DNA of 64,000 nucleotides from NCBI GenBank assembly GCA_001302245.1, contig LGYU01000020.1, positions 216,464-280,463 of the forward strand, read 5' to 3'. The stretch comes from Chitinophagaceae bacterium PMP191F (lineage in GTDB: Bacteria; Bacteroidota; Bacteroidia; Chitinophagales; Chitinophagaceae). The translations under genes and the position numbers were made by a program. Shown in pieces: positions 1 to 8,701 of this stretch (position 1 is the first letter of the stretch; every line of letters begins with the position of its first letter). A model generated the notes under the pieces. The model searched no databases, was not told the origin of the DNA, and was given only the letters and a program-made list of their open reading frames with translations.

Positions 1-542
1 TTGTTTGAAGGTACCAGCATGTGATCAATAACATGGATAAACCCATTACCTACTTTCACATTTGACTGCACTACAGCAGCCTGCCTGTTTACGATATAGC
101 TGGAGTTGCCGTTTTCATAAGTAATACCTGTAATCAGGAACTGGCTTTGCATGGTGGGTACAGGAAGTCTTCCGTCTTTAAAGGAACCGGAAGTAACCGT
201 ATCACCCAGCAGGTGAAATTTCACCAGTTCTTTCAGTGTATTGATGTCTGCCGCATCAACTGAGGCCAGGTTATTGGCAGTCAGCCACAGTTTTACGCCC
301 GTATTGGTAGGGGCAAAACAGGTGTATGCGCCATAGGCGTTCAGGAAATCGCTGGTTTCGGTTCTGTCAAGAATTTTACGGAATAGAGAAAATGAATCAA
401 TGTGTTTGTCAAGATATCCTACGATGTTTACATCGTCGGTGGTATTGATTTTATATTCCTGTTTTTTACAGCCGGCTATGTATGTTCCAGCCAGCAGCAA
501 AGTGCAGATGCTGATAATAACATGAAGGTTTTTGATGTTCAT
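1..542 (-). CDS. Fasciclin (FAS1) domain lipoprotein, partial (C-terminus outside window)
   Basis: Read on the minus strand from an ATG at 542 and still open at the left window edge, so about 180 N-terminal residues are visible. It begins with a lipoprotein signal peptide ending in a lipobox (YIAGC, Cys25), so it should be anchored in a membrane, probably facing outward. From about residue 40 the sequence follows the FAS1 pattern: a helical opening that includes SFSLFRKILDRT, then YTCFAPTNTGVKLWL, and later GNGFIHVIDHMLVP, the usual closing motif of a FAS1 module. FAS1 domains bind carbohydrate or protein; no catalytic role is known. It lies only 14 bases after the SusD-like gene and is the last visible member of that operon. 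The exact role is inferred from position. Confidence 0.85.
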   Translation of the reverse strand, partial: MNIKNLHVIISICTLLLAGTYIAGCKKQEYKINTTDDVNIVGYLDKHIDSFSLFRKILDRTETSDFLNAYGAYTCFAPTNTGVKLWLTANNLASVDAADINTLKELVKFHLLGDTVTSGSFKDGRLPVPTMQSQFLITGITYENGNSSYIVNRQAAVVQSNVKVGNGFIHVIDHMLVPSN

Positions 543-556
543 AACTGCTGTATTAA

Positions 557-2047
557 TTATTTATAAAAAGGATTCTGTTCTAAAAGCTTGTTGGTCTGTA
601 TTTCGGTATAATAGATAGGTAAGTAGTGACTGTTTTTGTCTTTCAGCTTACCAAATGCTACCTGTTGTCTGTCTGCCGGAATACTGATGGCAGCCATGGC
701 CAGCATAGAGCTCATGTCTATATAATTATTGCGTTTGCTGGTCCTCAATACATCATACCAGCGTTTGCCTTCAAATGCAAATTCCCTTTGTCTTTCTTCC
801 AGGATGAATGCTGTCATAGCGCTTTTATTGGTACTGTCCATGGGTTTAAGTTCGAGGGCATTGGCGCGGTTGCGGATGGTCTTTACCAGGCGGGAGGCTT
901 CCAGTGGTTGATCCAGTTGATTGATCGCTTCTGCTTTCATCAGCAGTATCTCTGCATAGCGGTAAAAGATCCAGTGAGCATACGACTGTTCAAGCGATCT
1001 CATTACATCACCGGTGTTATCGGCACCTACATATTTCCAGATGGTAAAGTCAGTGCCGCGGAAGGATGCTTTGTCGCCACGTTTATCAACCTGTGGTACA
1101 GTATTCACCAGGTCAATACCATATACCTGCTCGCCAATATGAGCTGCGGCGCCCCATCTTTTGCTGGCAGGCACATGCATGCTGAAGAAGGGATTGAGTT
1201 TTTGTGCATCGTATTGCAATTCAAAAATGCTTTCTGCTGAATTGCCGTTGTAGAAAATACTGAAGAAGAAATTATCGCCGGTTACCAGTCCAAAGTTTCC
1301 GGAGTTGATGATCTTATCGCATTGTGTTACACAGTCTGTATATTTTTCCATCCACAGGTACACGTCTGCCAGTATGGCTTCGGCGGTATAACGGGTTACG
1401 CGACCTTTGTCTTTGTTTGCATTGTTGTAAGTAAGTGGCAGATCCGGTTCAGCGCTTTTTAGGTCTGCTACTATCTGTTGCAGTACGGAATCTTTGGATG
1501 ATTTACCTACCACGATCAGGTCCTGGTCGCTCTGGGTGGCTGTTAATTTAAGTGGAACATCACCAAAACTGCGAACCAGGTAAAAGTACAGTAGCGCGCG
1601 TAGTGTTTTTGCCTCTGCAATGCCCCTGTTCAGTTGTTCCTGGGTGTAGGTATTATCACGCTGCAGAACAGCAGGTGCGCCTGCAATGACCGTGTTGCAA
1701 TAGTTGATGGACTGATAAAATGAACGCCAGTTGACAAATGAATTGGTGGCCAGCATATTCAGGTTCACCATATCCTGTTCGTCCTGGCTGGCCCTGAAGG
1801 CCGGCGTTACCATATCGCCGCGCCCTTCTCCCCAGATAAAGAAATATTCTGTTAATGCGCGGTCATTGTTGGTGCTGCCCATCATGGAAGCATATATGCC
1901 GGTAACGGCTGATTCCACCTGTTCTTTTGTTTGCCAGAATTTATCACCCACAATGCCATCCTGGGGTTTAAGGTCGAGCCATTTTTTGCAGGAACCCAGC
2001 TGGCCCGCTGCTATGATGGTAAGTATGTATATAAAACCTTTTTTCAT
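557..2047 (-). CDS. SusD/RagB-like starch-binding-type outer-membrane lipoprotein
   Basis: A 496-residue protein with a lipobox near residue 20 (QLGSC), so it is expected on the outer surface of the outer membrane. SusD-like hallmarks include a start resembling CKKWLDLKPQDG, the early helical segment WRSFYQSINYCNTVI, the TPR-like stretch AEAKTLRALLYFYLVRSFGDVPL, and the C-terminal pattern ILEERQREFAFEGKRWYDVLR. The family acts as a hinged lid over its SusC partner and captures oligosaccharides. It begins 42 bases after the SusC-like gene stop and 14 bases before the next FAS1 gene, so co-transcription is likely. Its size is typical for the family. The ligand cannot be read from sequence; pectic glycan is inferred from the neighbouring enzymes. 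Confidence 0.95.
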   Translation of the reverse strand: MKKGFIYILTIIAAGQLGSCKKWLDLKPQDGIVGDKFWQTKEQVESAVTGIYASMMGSTNNDRALTEYFFIWGEGRGDMVTPAFRASQDEQDMVNLNMLATNSFVNWRSFYQSINYCNTVIAGAPAVLQRDNTYTQEQLNRGIAEAKTLRALLYFYLVRSFGDVPLKLTATQSDQDLIVVGKSSKDSVLQQIVADLKSAEPDLPLTYNNANKDKGRVTRYTAEAILADVYLWMEKYTDCVTQCDKIINSGNFGLVTGDNFFFSIFYNGNSAESIFELQYDAQKLNPFFSMHVPASKRWGAAAHIGEQVYGIDLVNTVPQVDKRGDKASFRGTDFTIWKYVGADNTGDVMRSLEQSYAHWIFYRYAEILLMKAEAINQLDQPLEASRLVKTIRNRANALELKPMDSTNKSAMTAFILEERQREFAFEGKRWYDVLRTSKRNNYIDMSSMLAMAAISIPADRQQVAFGKLKDKNSHYLPIYYTEIQTNKLLEQNPFYK

Positions 2048-2089
2048 TATTGTTATAAGTTCGTTGTAATGAATGTTGATTGCCTGTAT

Positions 2090-5000
2090 TTAGAATCCTG
2101 CTACCAGGCCCAGCGTATAGATCCTGGAAGGAGGCGTCATTGAATAATCGGTAGCCACACGGAACGGGTCTGAACCACGTGTACTTACTTCTGGGTCCTG
2201 CCCGGTGTATTTGGTCCAGGTGTACAGGTTTTCTGCTGTGATATAAGCACTCAGTGATTTCATTTTGAGTTTGCTGATGGCTTTCGGGGTAAAGTTGTAA
2301 CGCAACGTAATGGTGCGGAAACGCAGGAATGATGCATCTTCCACATAGCGGTCACTGGCCAGCCAGTTATAACCACCGCCTATCACAGCACGCGGTATAT
2401 CTGTTACATCCCCTTCTTTACGCCAGCGACGCAGTACGGCAGTGCTCTGGTTATCGAAGCCATACATGCTGGTAGTGCTCATCTTGGTAGCATTCACAAT
2501 CTGGTAACCATAACGGAAGTTGAAGAAAGATGTAAGCTTTATATTCTTATAAGTGATGGAAGGACCGAAACCACCTGTCAGTTTGGGATTACCATTGCCC
2601 AGGTATACCACATCCATATAGTTGATGGTACCATCGTGGTTAACATCTTCATACATCGCATCACCCGGCTGGAAAGTATAATCAACTGTAGGATAGTTAA
2701 AACGCATATATACAGTTTGTCCATTGGGCCCGATAATGGGTTTGCCATTGGCACCGGTTGCTACGGTAGCCGCTTTGTCTTTATATACACCTTTGTATTT
2801 GTAACCATAGAAAGAGCCAAAAGGATTGTCAACCTGCAGCAAACGCAGGTAATCTCCGTTCACACCAACGTTTCCTTTGTTATTAGGATAGAACTCTGAA
2901 ATAGAGCGGATGATATTCTGATTGCGTGAAAAATTGAAATCAAAACCGATGGTGACGTTCTTATTGCGGTAAGGAACGGTCCACACGGCTACTTCCCATC
3001 CCTGGTTGTCCATAGTACCAATGTTCATGTTCACCGAACTGAAACCTGTAAACGAAGGAATGCTCAATGCGTCAAAGTACAGGTTCTTGGTACGGTTGCG
3101 GTATACGTCTATGTCAGAACGGATGCGGCCTTTGAACATGGTAAGACTCAAGCCGAGGTTATAACCATGAATGGTTTCCCAGCGTAGGTTTTTCAGTTCC
3201 ATACTGGATGGGTATACAGCACTTTGTCCCATATAGCTCCAGGTATACGTGTTGAACGTATTGTAAAAAGAATAATCGTAACGCGGTGCATTACCACTCT
3301 GTGCATAACTGGCCCTGAAACTCAGGTCATCCAGTTTGGGGATCTTTTTGAAAAAGAACTCGTCAGAGATACGCCAGCGTAAAGAAGCTCCGGGAAACAA
3401 GCCATAGCGATACGCAGGACCGAAACGGGAGTTGCCATCACCACGTAAGGTCGCTTCTAAAATATACCTGTCTTTATAGCTGTAGTGTGCAACGATCACA
3501 GCACCTATAGATCTTGTTTGTGTAATGCGTGAAATGGCAGATAACTCCTGGTTTTGTGTGCGTGAAGCCGCAGCAGGATCTACCAGTAATGAAGAGGCTG
3601 TATTGGAGGTCATGATCTCCTGGTTCACTGCTTTAAAGTCGCTGGTAAAGATGTTCAGGTAGCTGGAAAACTCGTGATCAGGATTTTTAAAATGCGGGGT
3701 ATAGGCCACATTGGTTTTGGTAGTTACGCTGAACAGGTCAATATCGCCATCATAGGCCCTGTTCACAACTGTTTCAGTATTGGGTCTTCCGGTAGCGATC
3801 TGTGGCAGGAAGCTGGCATTTTTGGTGTTGTTGATATCGAATTGTACATCAAATGAAGCACGCAATACATTTTTTTTGATGGTATAGTCCAGTTGAAAAC
3901 GGGGTACCACTCTTTCGCCCAGTACGCTGAATTTGGCCTGTGATGCCATGGCTACCGGGTTGTAAATACGGCTGTATTGTCCCTGTACATTCGATGCGGG
4001 TGAAAAGAAGTTGGGTGTTAAATTGCCCAGCTCATCATATTCAAACACACTCATATTGGGCATTTTCAGATATGCTACGTTGCGGATGGCGCCTTCATTG
4101 GTGCTGAGGTAGTTCCTGTTCTGATCAGTATGGGTATAGGCAATACTGGTGAAGATCTTCAGTTTGGCAGAAACCGTATAATCAAGGTTGATACGTGTGT
4201 TGATACGTTTCAGATCAGTACCCAGTGTAGTACCTACCTGGTCAAAATAGCCGATAGAAGCAAAGTATTTGGCTTTTTCGCCACCGCCACTCATGGATAC
4301 TGTATGATCCTGCAGTATACCTCTGCGGCTGATGGCATTTATCCAGTTGGTATTGTTGCTGTAATTGTAATACCAGTAAGGGTCGTTGGGGTCGTAGTTG
4401 AATTCGCGAACGGTCTGGCTGTTCAGCGTAGTACCCATGCGGTTGATAAATGCTTCGGGAATCAGTGTGGAATACTGATCGCCGTTCAGCATCGGAATAG
4501 CACCGGGCAGCTTGGAGGTAGAACCTTTGAACGTGTAGGAGATGCTGGGCTTTCCTCTTGTGCCTCTTTTGGTAGTGATCAGCAGTACACCATTGGCTGC
4601 GCGGCTTCCCCATACGGCCGTGGCAGCGGCATCTTTCAGTACAGTGATATCTTTGATATCAGCAGGAGAAATGTTCAGCAATTGTGCATATCCCTGTTCA
4701 TCGGCCGTACCGAAGTTAAAATCACTGGGAATATCTGTTTCGTAAGGCATACCATCAACCACGATCAATGGGTTGCCGGTAGAGTTGATGGATGATATAC
4801 CACGTATACGGATATTCATAGCAGCACCCGGGTCACCACTGGTAGCAGTGATGTCCACACCAGCCATACGGCCCTGCAGCGCCTGGTCAATACTGGCCGC
4901 CTGCATTTCTTCCACATCTTTGGCATTGATCTTCGACACGGCAGTCGTCAGGTTTCTTTCGGCAGTCTGCCCCATACCATTATCAATTTTCTTCGACGCA

Positions 5001-5368
5001 ATTACTATAGCCTCTTCCATATCAGAGTTGGCACCTTCTTCCAGTTGGAAATTGATACTGGTACGCCCGTTGAGTGATTGGGTAATGGTTTTGTAACCTA
5101 CATAGGAAACGGATATCTTGTTTTTAAGACTGGTGAATTTAATTACGTAGTTTCCTTCAATATCAGTGGCAGCACCCTTAATGATACGGCCATCGGCATC
5201 TACTTCAGATACGGATGCGCCATGTATAACATCTTTTGACTTTCTATCGGTGATCTTTCCCCGTATCACCATATTGCCGGCAGCAACTGGTTCCTGGGCA
5301 GTAGTGCTGAGCCAGCCGGTAATAAGTACCAGCAGCATGCACCATGTTTTATTTGAAAATTGTGTCAT
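2090..5368 (-). CDS. SusC/RagA-like TonB-dependent outer-membrane receptor
   Basis: A 1092-residue protein with a cleavable signal peptide (ending near TTAQEP). An N-terminal carboxypeptidase-regulatory-like beta-sandwich covers about residues 30-110 (VIRGKITDRKSKD through SYVGYKT). A TonB plug domain covers about 130-270, with the SusC signature RIRGISSINSTGNPLIVVDG and VLKDAAATAVWGSRAANG. A 22-strand-type beta-barrel runs to a C-terminal aromatic-rich end. The family imports glycan oligosaccharides into the periplasm using TonB energy, with SusD as lid. It is preceded by the large FAS1 lipoprotein with a 22-base gap and followed by its SusD partner. No extra N-terminal STN signalling domain is seen, so control through an anti-sigma cascade is unlikely for this receptor. 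Confidence 0.96.
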   Translation of the reverse strand: MTQFSNKTWCMLLVLITGWLSTTAQEPVAAGNMVIRGKITDRKSKDVIHGASVSEVDADGRIIKGAATDIEGNYVIKFTSLKNKISVSYVGYKTITQSLNGRTSINFQLEEGANSDMEEAIVIASKKIDNGMGQTAERNLTTAVSKINAKDVEEMQAASIDQALQGRMAGVDITATSGDPGAAMNIRIRGISSINSTGNPLIVVDGMPYETDIPSDFNFGTADEQGYAQLLNISPADIKDITVLKDAAATAVWGSRAANGVLLITTKRGTRGKPSISYTFKGSTSKLPGAIPMLNGDQYSTLIPEAFINRMGTTLNSQTVREFNYDPNDPYWYYNYSNNTNWINAISRRGILQDHTVSMSGGGEKAKYFASIGYFDQVGTTLGTDLKRINTRINLDYTVSAKLKIFTSIAYTHTDQNRNYLSTNEGAIRNVAYLKMPNMSVFEYDELGNLTPNFFSPASNVQGQYSRIYNPVAMASQAKFSVLGERVVPRFQLDYTIKKNVLRASFDVQFDINNTKNASFLPQIATGRPNTETVVNRAYDGDIDLFSVTTKTNVAYTPHFKNPDHEFSSYLNIFTSDFKAVNQEIMTSNTASSLLVDPAAASRTQNQELSAISRITQTRSIGAVIVAHYSYKDRYILEATLRGDGNSRFGPAYRYGLFPGASLRWRISDEFFFKKIPKLDDLSFRASYAQSGNAPRYDYSFYNTFNTYTWSYMGQSAVYPSSMELKNLRWETIHGYNLGLSLTMFKGRIRSDIDVYRNRTKNLYFDALSIPSFTGFSSVNMNIGTMDNQGWEVAVWTVPYRNKNVTIGFDFNFSRNQNIIRSISEFYPNNKGNVGVNGDYLRLLQVDNPFGSFYGYKYKGVYKDKAATVATGANGKPIIGPNGQTVYMRFNYPTVDYTFQPGDAMYEDVNHDGTINYMDVVYLGNGNPKLTGGFGPSITYKNIKLTSFFNFRYGYQIVNATKMSTTSMYGFDNQSTAVLRRWRKEGDVTDIPRAVIGGGYNWLASDRYVEDASFLRFRTITLRYNFTPKAISKLKMKSLSAYITAENLYTWTKYTGQDPEVSTRGSDPFRVATDYSMTPPSRIYTLGLVAGF

Positions 5369-5390
5369 AATATTTTGAAATTGGAATAGG

Positions 5391-7628
5391 TTAGTTGAGG
5401 TACTGCAAATAGTTATCGGTGAGATGAATTACACAGCGGTTACTGAGGTAATAACTGGGCGTTGAAATAACATTGGCGGTACGGCTCAGCATGTCTGACA
5501 GCTTAAGTGTACCCACGCCGTTATTCACAAAAATGGTAGTGGGGTCGCCATTATCTCTTTTTAGAACTGTTTCAAATGCACCGCTCTCACCGCCATCTGC
5601 TGCTACATTCCGTTTGTTGAGGAAATGATAGCTGATGAATTTATATACCAGCAACTGGTCTGCTCCTGTAGTGGGCGCAAAATTGGGTGTTTTAACAGGC
5701 CCGGCTCCTGTACCTGGTAACAGACCGTTGTTCACTGCCTGTTGAATAGCTGCGTTGTTAGGAATGAACAAAGTGTAAAAGGTACCTGCACTGATACCCT
5801 GTATCTCTTTGGTGCTGTTGTTCCACATAGTAGAGTTCTTCAGGTACTGCCAGAAGTAGTTGTATTGTGATGTAGCAGGTGTACCTAATGTTTCAATGTG
5901 CTTACCTACTGCAGTTTCACTAAACTCAATGATACGGTTGATATAATATACACGCCCATTTTTAGCGGTTTTGCTGCTTTGCATAGTAGCTACGTTATTA
6001 GAGTCTACGTTGCCGGCACCAAAAACTGTATTGTTTTTATAACCGATATATTCTCCGCCATAGGTTAACAGCGCACCTTCTCCGGAAAGATTGTTCAGTA
6101 CATTATTGGGCACTACGTGCATGTTCAGGATACGCATCATGCGTATACGGGTATCAGCACCTGAATTAGGCGACAGGGTAGAGCCGGCAGGTGGTGTAAA
6201 CCGGAACTGGTTGAAAGCATCATTGCTTACAGACATGTCTACCGTATAACCAGCGTTGTTAAACATCTGGTTACTGATCATGAAAATGGTATAGTTCCTG
6301 TAGATGTTCGAAACCTGGTATTTTAATTCCTGGTTCAGCAGGGTTACCATCATAGAGTATTTGGGATCGAGATAAGCTTTGCCATATACACTGCTGAATA
6401 CGTTTGCTTCCTGCACCTTATTGGTACCATAGAAGAATCCGTTGCTGAGAATCTTCTTTTCTACAATATCTGTTGCAGGATTAAAGCGGGCTTCTTCATT
6501 CAGGAAATTGTAAGTAGTGGCAAATTTACCGGGCCATACCGCGTTCTGCCACAGATGAGCATTTACAAAATCGTAAATGATAGCTGGCGGCATATCATCC
6601 AGCTTGCTGTAATGCTCAAGCAGTACCGTGCTGATATAATTCTGCAATACCGTATTGGTAGGTACAAAAATGGTATAACAGTTACTCTGTCCGTCGTTAT
6701 CGGCAGTTTTCAGAAAGTTTTCATTGTTCAGCGAAAAAGCCAGTGAAGGATTGTACACCTTGGTGTATACTTTGTCTGCATTGCCGGTAGTGTTCTGGTA
6801 ACGGGAAGTAACAGAAGCGTTCAATACATACTGGATCAGGTATTTGTCAAACAGGCTTTTGAAAAGACTGTATTCCGGTTTACCGGCAATATATTCATCA
6901 ATGGATGGCAGGGTATTGATCACCTTGTTCACTATATGGATCACGCCGTTTTCTGCGGCAATATCCTGTTCTGTAACAATGGCATCCAGTACGTTGAAGC
7001 CGGTATAGTTAGTATTGGGATAAAAATAGTTGTAATCAGATGCCGTAATGTTTTTGGCGTTTGTATAACTGCTGACGAAGTAGGTGAGGTATTTGTTGTT
7101 GTTGTCAGCATCGGCATAATAAACGGTACCGTTATTATTGCGATTGGAAGCAATGGCTTTGATGGCCTTGCCACCGGTGTCAACACCATTGTACACACCG
7201 GTATAACTGGCTGTGCGTCTTCTGAAAGCGGAAGATGCTACCCAGCCGATGGCGCTCTGGTAATCGCCCAGTCTTTCTTTTCTGAATGCATTGTACACCA
7301 GGCAGTAGGTAACAATCCTGCGGCAGGCGGCAGAATCGAGCTGGTCAATACCGCTGATGCTGTTTTGTGTAAAGTACACACTGAATGCCGAGTCGTGGGG
7401 AGCAAAGAATGTCCAGTAACCGGCTCCTCCCAGGATGCTTTTATAGCCTGCTTTATCTATAGCAGCCAGCAGGTGTTTGAAATTACCCCGGGCCTGCAAT
7501 TGCTGGTAAATAGGCGGTTCAAGTGTTTCGGGTCTTCCGTAATAATCATCAAACGCTTTTTTTCGACAATTGGTCATAGCAAGCGCAATCATTAGTACAA
7601 AAGAGCCCTTTAATAGGAATCTGTTCAT
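5391..7628 (-). CDS. Multi-domain fasciclin (FAS1) lipoprotein heading the SusC/SusD operon
   Basis: A 745-residue protein with a lipoprotein signal peptide (ALAMTNC, Cys21). It appears to hold several FAS1 modules. The first spans about 40-235 (LLAAIDKAGYKSIL, WTFFAPHDSAF, closing NGVIHIVNKVI). The second starts near 250 (YSLFKSLFDKYL). A third ends near 590 (NGRVYYINRIIEFSETAVG). A C-terminal one spans about 600-745 (FWQYLKNSTMWNN, YTLFIPNNAAI, CVIHLTDNYL). It is the first gene of the minus-strand operon and lies 22 bases before SusC. That position, together with a second FAS1 lipoprotein after SusD, suggests an extracellular accessory that helps glycan capture or barrel assembly. This is inference; the family has no known catalysis. 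Its upstream promoter carries one of the repeated operators. Confidence 0.88.
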   Translation of the reverse strand: MNRFLLKGSFVLMIALAMTNCRKKAFDDYYGRPETLEPPIYQQLQARGNFKHLLAAIDKAGYKSILGGAGYWTFFAPHDSAFSVYFTQNSISGIDQLDSAACRRIVTYCLVYNAFRKERLGDYQSAIGWVASSAFRRRTASYTGVYNGVDTGGKAIKAIASNRNNNGTVYYADADNNNKYLTYFVSSYTNAKNITASDYNYFYPNTNYTGFNVLDAIVTEQDIAAENGVIHIVNKVINTLPSIDEYIAGKPEYSLFKSLFDKYLIQYVLNASVTSRYQNTTGNADKVYTKVYNPSLAFSLNNENFLKTADNDGQSNCYTIFVPTNTVLQNYISTVLLEHYSKLDDMPPAIIYDFVNAHLWQNAVWPGKFATTYNFLNEEARFNPATDIVEKKILSNGFFYGTNKVQEANVFSSVYGKAYLDPKYSMMVTLLNQELKYQVSNIYRNYTIFMISNQMFNNAGYTVDMSVSNDAFNQFRFTPPAGSTLSPNSGADTRIRMMRILNMHVVPNNVLNNLSGEGALLTYGGEYIGYKNNTVFGAGNVDSNNVATMQSSKTAKNGRVYYINRIIEFSETAVGKHIETLGTPATSQYNYFWQYLKNSTMWNNSTKEIQGISAGTFYTLFIPNNAAIQQAVNNGLLPGTGAGPVKTPNFAPTTGADQLLVYKFISYHFLNKRNVAADGGESGAFETVLKRDNGDPTTIFVNNGVGTLKLSDMLSRTANVISTPSYYLSNRCVIHLTDNYLQYLN

Positions 7629-7967
7629 AATGTGTAGAAAATAGCTGGTTTATAAAATCCGGTTAAATATGTAGGGTTGCATCTGGTGCAGGTGGAATGC
7701 TAACAAAACATACTAAGCATATTTTGCAGACTGTACCTGGTGATACAGTGAAAAGGTTTGTGTGCGTGTAAAAAATGAACAGGAAAAAGATGAGTGCAGA
7801 ACGGAGAAATTGTTCTGTTTACTGCGGAGAACGCAGTATGGCGTTGAGCAATTAGCATGGCAAGCGGTCAGTTTTGGTTAAACAATACAGTTAACAAGCA
7901 GTTTCAGGGCAATCGTTCTTTTTTCATTACGTAAACTGGTCAGGTTACGCGCTTATGATATGATGTT

Positions 7968-8011
7968 TAAAAATAAACATTCTGTTTGCCCAACTATCCT
8001 GAAGTATCCTG
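7968..8011 (-). promoter_or_regulatory. Direct-repeat operator plus -7 box for the FAS1-SusC-SusD operon
   Basis: On the minus strand, CAGGATA occurs at 8011-8005 and again at 8001-7995, an exact 10-base period (CAGGATACTTCAGGATAG). Nineteen bases after the second copy comes TATTTTTA (7975-7968), one base off the Bacteroidota -7 consensus TAnnTTTG. The second repeat sits where a -33 box would be, as expected for an activator that contacts RNA polymerase. The 18-base core is identical to the site upstream of the SASA esterase at 23087-23104. Confidence 0.6.
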
Positions 8012-8281
8012 ATTAATCATACTCAAATCCGCATGGGATCAATAATGTGTCATTTAGACATTTATTATTAACGGAAATGGTGAAGTGTGCTTATAAACAC
8101 CCGGAACCGATAGTTTTTTATAGCTAAATGGTATTAGTAAAGCCATGCTTTCATATTTAATATTTTTACATTTAATATTTTTGTATGAATTAAGGCTTGT
8201 ATTGTCTGTTCTGTGTAAAAAAAGTGTTGCAGACCGTCTATCACCATAATGCTGCTGTTTGTAACACAAGTGGCGTTCTGA

Positions 8282-8326
8282 CAGGACGGAGCAGGATGAT
8301 CGGGCTGCTGGCGTTAAATAGCTTTA
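8282..8326 (+). promoter_or_regulatory. Direct-repeat operator plus -7 box for the main enzyme series
   Basis: CAGGACG (8282-8288) and CAGGATG (8292-8298) are spaced by 10 bases. Twenty bases later comes TAGCTTTA (8319-8326), a near-match to the -7 consensus. The geometry matches the sites at 7968-8011, 23087-23130 and 40156-40200. It would drive the GH105-GH95-CE12 series with a leader of about 370 bases. Confidence 0.5.
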
Positions 8327-8507
8327 CCCTCACGATTCAAAAAGCTGTATGAAAAGGATTTACCTCTTTTGATCTTCTGTCACTGCAGGTTTTAATTCCC
8401 ATTCATTACAATCACCAGGCGTTTCTGTCCGTAAACACAGGCCCCGGTCAGCTTATTAAATCCCGTTTTTAAGTTTTTCTTTATATGGCATATAGCAAGC
8501 AAGCAAC

Positions 8508-8539
8508 AAAGGGCGCTCAATGTCTATTGAGGCGCCTTT
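8508..8539 (+). terminator. Terminator-like hairpin inside the inferred leader
   Basis: The arms 8508-8521 and 8526-8539 pair (AAAGG, CGC and TCAAT against ATTGA, GCG and CCTTT, with a single-base bulge on each side) around a four-base loop, and are followed by the pyrimidine-rich tract CTTCTTTTA. No gene ends just upstream on this strand. It could therefore attenuate the leader of the downstream operon or end a small RNA. The A-rich left flank means it could also work on the minus strand. Confidence 0.45.
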
Positions 8540-8618
8540 CTTCTTTTAGCGATCTTTTCTGAAAGAAAAATAAAATATGCTCAGGCTCAGTGGCTTAAGT
8601 ACAACTTTTTACGTCGTT

Positions 8619-8649
8619 ATACCGTCGGTGGGCCAGCGGCAGACGGTAT
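8619..8649. repeat. Inverted repeat upstream of the first GH105 gene
   Basis: ATACCGTC (8619-8626) and GACGGTAT (8642-8649) are perfect 8-base inverted arms separated by 15 bases, 53 bases before the preferred start codon. There is no T-tract, so it is more like an operator or a leader stem than a terminator. Confidence 0.45.
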
Positions 8650-8701
8650 GATATAAGTTTCAAACATGGATTAAATATTGCTAACGCTTAATAATCACCA
8701 C

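Larger units (their letters stand above)
7629..8701. other. Divergent regulatory region between the SusC operon and the enzyme series
   Basis: About 1.07 kb with no convincing coding sequence. It holds a minus-strand direct-repeat operator with -7 box (7968-8011), a plus-strand counterpart (8282-8326), a terminator-like hairpin (8508-8539) and an inverted repeat (8619-8649). If the two inferred promoters are right, both divergent transcripts carry untranslated leaders of roughly 330-370 bases. A small perfect hairpin (CTGCG/CGCAG around 7822-7836) lies in the minus-strand leader. A 71-codon open frame on the minus strand near 8054-8269 lacks family resemblance and overlaps the regulatory elements, so it was not called. 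Confidence 0.6.

Noticed and set aside
4130..4795. A 221-codon open frame on the plus strand, opposite the SusC-like gene
   Set aside because: It lies wholly within a clear TonB-receptor gene on the other strand, has no signal peptide or family pattern, and reads like the complement of barrel codons.
6936..7595. A 219-codon open frame on the plus strand, opposite the multi-FAS1 gene
   Set aside because: Fully antisense to a lipoprotein gene with recognisable FAS1 modules; its composition is that of a complementary strand.
8054..8269. A 71-codon minus-strand open frame in the divergent regulatory region
   Set aside because: No family pattern, an AT-rich tail, and adjacent to the inferred operators; not supportable as a gene.
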